From Gordionus sp. m RMFG-2023 (lineage: Eukaryota > Nematomorpha > Gordioida > Chordodea > Parachordodidae): 64,000 bases of DNA. This document shows, one piece after another, positions 57,817 through 64,000 of the stretch. Location: contig NC_088777.1 of NCBI RefSeq assembly GCF_954871325.1, forward strand, positions 8,595,366-8,659,365. The letters are read 5' to 3'. The translations under genes were made by a program, and so were the position numbers. Under the pieces are notes generated by a model that saw only the letters and a list, made by a program, of their open reading frames with translations, did no database searches and was not told the DNA's origin. Within the stretch, counting starts at the first letter, position 1; the number at the start of each line of letters is the position of its first letter.

Positions 57817-60800
57817 GTAAAACTTTAAAAAAAATGATCTACTTTATTACCTTCTTACTAGTTATTTGGCACAAATACATATAAGCAGCAGAATATAGTG
57901 TCATATTCTTGAAACTGAATATATAATAAGAATTTTTAGTCCATTTCATCCACCTGAAATAAGTTTATAAAATGTTATTTTTAAACTTGGTTTTTTTTTT
58001 ATATATACTTTCTGATAGTTTTACATTTTTGAAAAAATTGAATTTTCAAATTTAAAATATATTTTTTTGAAACCCTTAAATTTTCTCCAGATACATTTTT
58101 TTATAATGAAACTGTGAAGAAACAATAATCCAAATTTGTTGCATTTGTTTATAGTTAATAAAATTTGTCTTAAAATTTATTAATTAATTATAAACCTAGT
58201 AGTTTACTTGGCAATCAAATTTCTTTCTTTCTTTTTATAATAAAATCTTTTTTTTTAAAGAAGATATATGGATACCGAAGCATATATCGGATTTAGACTT
58301 GTGCAATCACATCTTGGTAAAATTCGAGCCAGAACTACATTGCTCACATCCGGTTGGTTAACATTCTGAATTGCGATAATTTGTCATTTTTATATGAATA
58401 TATATATATGTAAGTTGTAAAATCATGTCAATAAAACAATGTACATCAAAATATAAAAAATAAGCTTTATATTATTAGAGACTTAATAAACCAACTGACT
58501 TTTAGAATTATCCTGTAAATACTGCTACGATTATTAAATTAAGTTTTGCAGATTTGTTCACTGAATAGATCTGGTCTTTCTGCGACTCTAAATTTTAAAA
58601 GATAGTATTAGTTTAGTTACTTTTTAAAATCAAACATTCATTTTGTTCAATATTATAAGTGATTAAATTTTATATTGTCAAATAACACATCACAGGGCTT
58701 TGCTGATAAAGAATACAGAAAAAGGAGGGCCAGTATCGTTAAAATGGCATTCGATTATAAATTGTAAAAATTTGAATATTAAATTTCCATGATAATAAGA
58801 TTTTCAGAATTGTTAAAAAATATTATTCAAATGAATCCAAATAGAGTTGCAGATGTATCTGCTTGGTGATAGAGTTTTTTTATAAATTATTTAAGTATAG
58901 ACACAATTTTCCGCAAGATACATTTTTATTATTATTATGTAAGATTCTATTATTAAAATTAAAATTTGGAGTGAGCTAAAAAAAATTGTTAAATTGATGT
59001 CTTATCTACATAACAAATATATAATTAAATAATAATTGTCAAACTTTAATAACACATATACAAAATATGTAATTAAATGATATAGATTTCTTAGGCGTTC
59101 AGTATTTTTCCGCAAGATGCATTTTTTATTATAATTATGTAAGGTGAGCATAAATCTTAATTTAGGATTCTATTGTTAAATTTGAGGTTAGCTAAAAAGA
59201 ATTTTGAATTGATTTCTCATCTACATACAAAATATATTATTAAATGATAAATAATGGTTAGATTTCATAGGCATTCGCTTGAAAACTTTAATTGATCATC
59301 AACTAATATTAAGAATTTACTATTGTTGTCATTAATTGAGTAAAATTGATTTTTTCTAGTTTGTTTTTGAAATGAATTAACTAGGACATAACATAGAATG
59401 AATTTATTTCAAATATTATTATTTATAATATAAAAAAAACGTAAAATAATGTTATATCAAAATATAACTAAAAAGTATCTGAAAATAGATACAGATAAAT
59501 AATATCTAGAATTAGTTTCTTTATATAATGTATCTATATATTATTACATTTTTGTTCTAGATACTTTAACAACTCTGTTATTTTTAAATAAATTCCAGAA
59601 TACACTATATACTTACTATGTTATTAAATGAATAATAAATATTTGTATCGAACCCAGCCGAACCATGTAACTAAATCTAACAGTTATGATTTAACATAAG
59701 AATTTTTTTGAAACGAAAAGACTGATCAGTTTACTTTCGAACCGGGTTAAAATGGTTCATAACATTTTTGAAATTATATCTATATATTTTAAATAAATGA
59801 CATAATTTAAATTATTATTTTTTAATTAAATTAGTATAAATTTATAGGTGATAAGGTTTCTTTTTAAAAATATTTTTTTATTAGATATTAGGTATCAACA
59901 AAATAATATGAGCAATTATTATTTTTTTTTAAATTTAAAAACATATAAAATCGGAGTGAATCGAAAAGAAATGGTGAAAATGAACGAACCTACGAAAATT
60001 CCTTTAGAAATAACTGGAATGAAACTAATCCATTTAAATATATCTAACTAAGAATCGGAATCAAACTGAAGAATTAAACTGTCGGTTCGAACCCCGATAC
60101 CCTGATTTTAAACGTGGGAGTTAAAAATTTGCATAGTTTTGCAAATTTTTGTTTTAACAAATAAAATTAATATCCCACCGCCGTCACCTCCTTCTCCCAA
60201 TGAATAAAACTTTTTGAAATAATAAGATGGTTTAAAATTCAATTTTTCTAAGAAATTCCTTCCTAGGATCCATCTCTAAAAGAAAATGATGCCTCTAAAA
60301 TTGAAGCCAATGGCTATTCATTCTGTATCCTCCTTTTTTTGTTTTAAGAAAATTTTATTTCGCTTTCAGTTATCTTGCATCATGAACCCCCCCCCCCCCC
60401 TTTTTGTATAAGAAATTATATAATATATTATTTATAGTGAAGAAATCTAGTTTATATATCATTTTAAAAGTTTTCTGATTGATAGTAATAAATGGATTAT
60501 ATGTTTACATAATTTTTCTAGCATGGATGGTCCCATACCTAGGATTCAATATACACCGGAAGAAACAAAAACATGGTTTATAAACTTATATATAAAAAAT
60601 TTTAAGCATTCTTATAATTTAATTTCAAAAAATCTATTTAGAAGATCCATTCATTTAATTATTTATGATTTTTTTTTATTTGACAATTTTCGTAGGTCAC
60701 TCATATACAAAAAATGCAAAGATTTACACATGCATTACGCTTGTGAAGAATACAATAGACTCTTTGAATTATTAGAAAATGAAGGCATTTTTCTACCAAC

Positions 60801-63159
60801 AGTTGTCCCTCAATTAGAGGATCTCTCCAATTTTTTGAAAAGTAGTTTTTTTTTATTTAAAAAATGCTAAACCCTAAATTCATATTTTGTTGAAAAAGTA
60901 ATAATCAAGTTAAATTTTAAAAAGTAAGGAACTTATTGCTTTTTAATTATATTTAACCCTAATCTATTAATTTGCATCCTATAATATAAACATACGTGTG
61001 TATATTTAGAATTTTTTTTAAATTCTAAACTTAATTAACTAGGAAAATCGGGATTTCAATTGCGGCCAGCGGCTGGCTTACTAACGGCCAGAGATTTTCT
61101 TGCTAGTTTAGCTTTCAGAGTCTTTCAGGCCACTCAATACATGAGGCACACCTCTATGCCATGGCACACTCCTGAACCGTAATTTATTGTTTATATTTAT
61201 TTTTACTTTCATTGTTAAAATGAATAACTTAACAAGTTTTAAATAAAATTAATTTTCCTATACATTAAAAGTGACGTAATTCACGAAATTCTAGGCCATA
61301 TTCCTATGTTAGCAGATCCTGAATTTGCCCAACTATCTCAGGAATTAGGATTAGCTTCTTTAGGTGCTAGCGAGGAAGAAATTGATAAATTGGCTACCGT
61401 AAAAAAATAATAATATTTATAATGAAATAATATTTTAATAGGATATTTATCTAATTTTCTAAAATAAATATAAAGCTTTATTGGTTTTCGGTGGAATATG
61501 GTTTATGCAAAGAAAATGGAAAAATTAAAGCTTACGGAGCTGGATTGATGTCATCTTTTGGAGAATTAGAAGTTTTCAAATTTAATCATATAATGCATTT
61601 GAGAAGTGGGTTAATTTTTTCTGGTTATATAAGATCTCTCAAATACCAATCAAATTAGAGCCCCTAAAAACTAAATTTTCTTGTTTTGAACCTATTTAAT
61701 AATTTTTTAAAATTAAGTTTTGAACATGGCCATACCAGGTTATTTTTACGAAGTTAAATGAAGTATAAATCCTGATTGATTTGATCGATAAATTTGTTCT
61801 TGCTCTCTATAGATTTGCAATCGCCCAATTCAGCGTAGTTCGTTTATCAATTTTACTTTTGAAAAATTCTTGAAATCATGGTATATTAAATGTATTCTTA
61901 CCAATTTTACTTTTGCACATAAATTTCAATCTTGATATTTTTGTATAAATTTTATCGCAATACCAACTATTTTTTAAGGGAGAAGGGGACTAATTAAAAA
62001 GTTTGATAACATATTGGATATATTGGCAGCTTTTGACATATTTCTATTCTTAGTTATCTCATTTTTACTATAGGATTTTATTATATTAACTAAAATATGA
62101 CTTAATGACCCCATCCCTCCTACTTAAAACAGTATTAGTAATCATCTTTATCCAATTCACTTTCATCTTCATATTAGAGATCTTATAAATATGCGCAGCA
62201 TGCTTGCATAAATTTATAAATTATTATTAATTTATATTCATCATATTGGATCTAGAAATAATATAACAATTAGGGTTTCTTCATTTGAAATAGACCATAA
62301 CCCTAAAATAATCAATTCTGATTAGTTTGCTATAATGATGAGACCTAACAAGGTAGAAATCGGTCTATAGTCACGAAATTGATATCATATATATACTTAA
62401 AATATTCTAATATCTATAAATTTAATTTAAGTAATAATTTAACATTATAATTAGATTTAATTCCTGTATATGTTGGTCTGCCAAATTATAAATTATAAAA
62501 TAACCATTGTTTTATATTTTTAGAATAAAAATTTATTTTGCCATCTATTGTTCATAGTTGAAAAAATTGATTAATAAACATATTTTAATATAATTTAGAT
62601 ATTTATATAAAAATATTTCATAAATAATAACATTTTTAATGTATTTAACGTATCAATTGACCTCTTGCTGACAATTATTAAAATACTAGCTTCTTTATCC
62701 CCTGATCTCGTTTTTTAACATTTTATATTAACCTATTATTTTATTTTATTTATTTTAAAAATGATAGCATTCCATATCTAATAATCCCAAACTGCTTCCC
62801 TTTGAACCAGAAAAAATTGCTATTCAACCATACCAGGACATAACTTATCAAGATATTTATTTTGTTGCGGAAAGTTTTAAAGATTCTATAGACCAAATAT
62901 TGTAAACGAAAATATTTATTTATTAATGAGCCTATCATAACTATAATATAACTCATTTTTTAAAAAAATATATAATAATGTTATTGTGAAACATAAAATA
63001 TATGACATGCATTTTTATAGGAAATATACAATGAAATTTCAAAGACCTTTCGAAGTTGCTTATAACCCGTTCACTCAGTGCATCATAAAGGTGGGCAACG
63101 TAAAGTTGTTATCCGATCGGTTAAATTACGAGTCAAACAAGTTTGGTTCCTGGGCTTAA
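57329..63159 (+). CDS. TH: Tyrosine hydroxylase, copy B, lacking the ACT domain (11 exons)
   Basis: Exons: 57329-57421, 57672-57816, 58261-58352, 58696-58763, 60522-60575, 60696-60841, 61043-61178, 61272-61398, 61476-61571, 62768-62901, 63021-63159. All are GT-AG, in phase and free of stops: 409 aa. Exons 3-10 match copy A exons 5-12 in length to the base. Iron ligands H249, H254 (HEILGH) and E294 (FSVEYG) and the TH-type Asp D343 (QPYQD) are kept. The two ACT exons are absent: exon 2 ends with one spare base and exon 3 starts with two, so [12 protein letters not shown] stays in frame. The C-terminus ends SNKFGSWA after an extra base relative to copy A, about 13 residues short. Catalysis looks intact; regulation and assembly are probably altered. 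Confidence 0.88.
58261..63159 (+). CDS. TH: TH copy B, catalytic and C-terminal exons 3-11
   Basis: Starts [20 protein letters not shown], directly following the tail. Then [122 protein letters not shown] and [15 protein letters not shown]. Differences from copy A are mostly conservative or silent, which argues against a neglected pseudogene. Confidence 0.9.
58764..60521 (+). other. TH copy B intron 4
   Basis: 1.76 kb where copy A has 216 bases. Contains a 160-bp direct repeat (about 58908-59065 and 59105-59260, word TTTTCCGCAAGAT) and, toward its right end, a CAGGGTATCGGGG / GGTTCGAACC repeat end near 60087-60104, plus a C run at 60387-60400. Confidence 0.5.
61572..62767 (+). other. TH copy B intron 9
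   Basis: 1.2 kb AT-rich intron, no exon or recognisable repeat. Confidence 0.5.
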
Positions 63160-64000
63160 CAAATTGCCTCTGATATAAATCTCACCAAACATCTCTAAAT
63201 TCATTATTTTGTATTCTTAAATTAAAATCCGTAGAATATGACATCAGAATATTTATTATAACCCTAAAATAGACACTCTTACTTTTATAAAGCTCTTGCA
63301 TTTTTTACATGGATATTTTTTAATGCATTCTTTATTTAATATATGGTTCTCTGCAAAAAATAATTTTGGTATTTTATAATACCGAGTGTTTCTTTATATA
63401 ATAGATTGAGATTTATAATGTGTTATTAACATTTCTATTTATATATAACAATGAAAAATATTATATTTTAGTCATATCATATATCATTTATTATTCAAAT
63501 ATTGTAGAACTGAAGAGCAGCGGTTGAATATATGTAAAAGTATCGTCGATATCTGTCGACAAAAAATATATCTGATATCATATAGCCGATACAGTATAGC
63601 GATGCTTTACTCTTAATTAACCGAACTTCTAGAATTTATTAATTTTTTAATCCGAACCTTAAAATTTATTAAGGAGCTAATTGAACCTATAGAAATTTTT
63701 ATAAACTGGTATTTACAGGTTTTTATTTTTCAGGAAACAAAATTAATATTCTTATTGTTGTTGTCTTATCTCTCTAGTATATTTATTTCGGGCATTATTT
63801 TTATTTTAAATTGTTTCTATTATGTATTGTTTCAACATACTATTATAATTATAATACACTAATAATTTGTAATAAAATCTATTGGCGAATGTAATAAAAT
63901 TTATTCAATTTATCATTATATTATATACTTAAGATAACAAATTCTGTCCGCTTAATTTCAATTTTCTAATAGATAAAAATAAATCTAATTTGTTTTAAAA
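63160..64000. other. 3' flank of TH copy B
   Basis: AT-rich. A variant poly(A) hexamer ATTAAA at 63221-63226 lies 62 bases past the stop and may serve copy B. No further gene before the window ends. Confidence 0.4.

Noticed and set aside
57817-58260. Hidden ACT exons in TH copy B
   Set aside because: The 444 bp was read in all frames for the ITFIILG or HVDTR blocks and nothing similar was found; it is too short for both exons and their introns.
60080-60105. GGTTCGAACCCC as a tRNA B box
   Set aside because: No A box upstream; the palindromic GGTTCGAACC fits a transposon end in this intron.

Overview
The window looks like nuclear DNA of a small-exon, strongly AT-rich, repeat-laden invertebrate animal. 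Genes are split by GT-AG introns, and the only confidently nameable gene family is metazoan tyrosine hydroxylase. Residue choices in the hydroxylase (for example [44 protein letters not shown]) are closest, from memory, to arthropod-type enzymes. I do not commit to a phylum.

Layout. (1) 0.6-18.3 kb, minus strand: the 3' part of a secreted or extracellular protein with about four fibronectin type III (FN3) domains. Five exons are visible and joined in phase. A 13.8 kb intron is littered with MITEs, a tRNA-derived SINE and a Tc1/mariner relic. The 5' end of the gene was not found. (2) 18.3-29.3 kb: gene-free as far as I can see. It holds a complete-length but decayed hAT element (19.5-21.2 kb) and a 2.3 kb tandem duplication (22.6-27.2 kb) in which both units carry the same hAT-type MITE. 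(3) 29.4-36.1 kb: one large foldback Mutator-like (MULE) transposon with a FLYWCH zinc-finger transposase. Its inverted arms extend well into the transposase gene; a second hAT, with an 8-bp target duplication, sits in one arm only, and that hAT itself contains a GGCC-rich repeat. (4) 36.1-41.1 kb: intergenic, with one GGCC-rich repeat and one unexplained GC-richer candidate exon.

(5) 41.15-63.16 kb, plus strand: two tandem tyrosine hydroxylase genes. Copy A (13 exons, 594 aa) has an N-terminal tail, an ACT regulatory domain and a full catalytic domain. Copy B (11 exons, 409 aa) keeps every catalytic exon and the iron ligands but lacks the two ACT exons. The flanking exons still join in frame, and its C-terminal helix is cut short by a frame change. 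If both are expressed, the locus would provide one regulated and one regulatory-domain-free enzyme for L-DOPA/dopamine synthesis. This is the most interesting point in the window.

Exon coordinates were worked out by eye from homology, phase and splice-site consensus. No alignments, database searches or transcript data were available, and repeat boundaries are approximate unless a target-site duplication is given.
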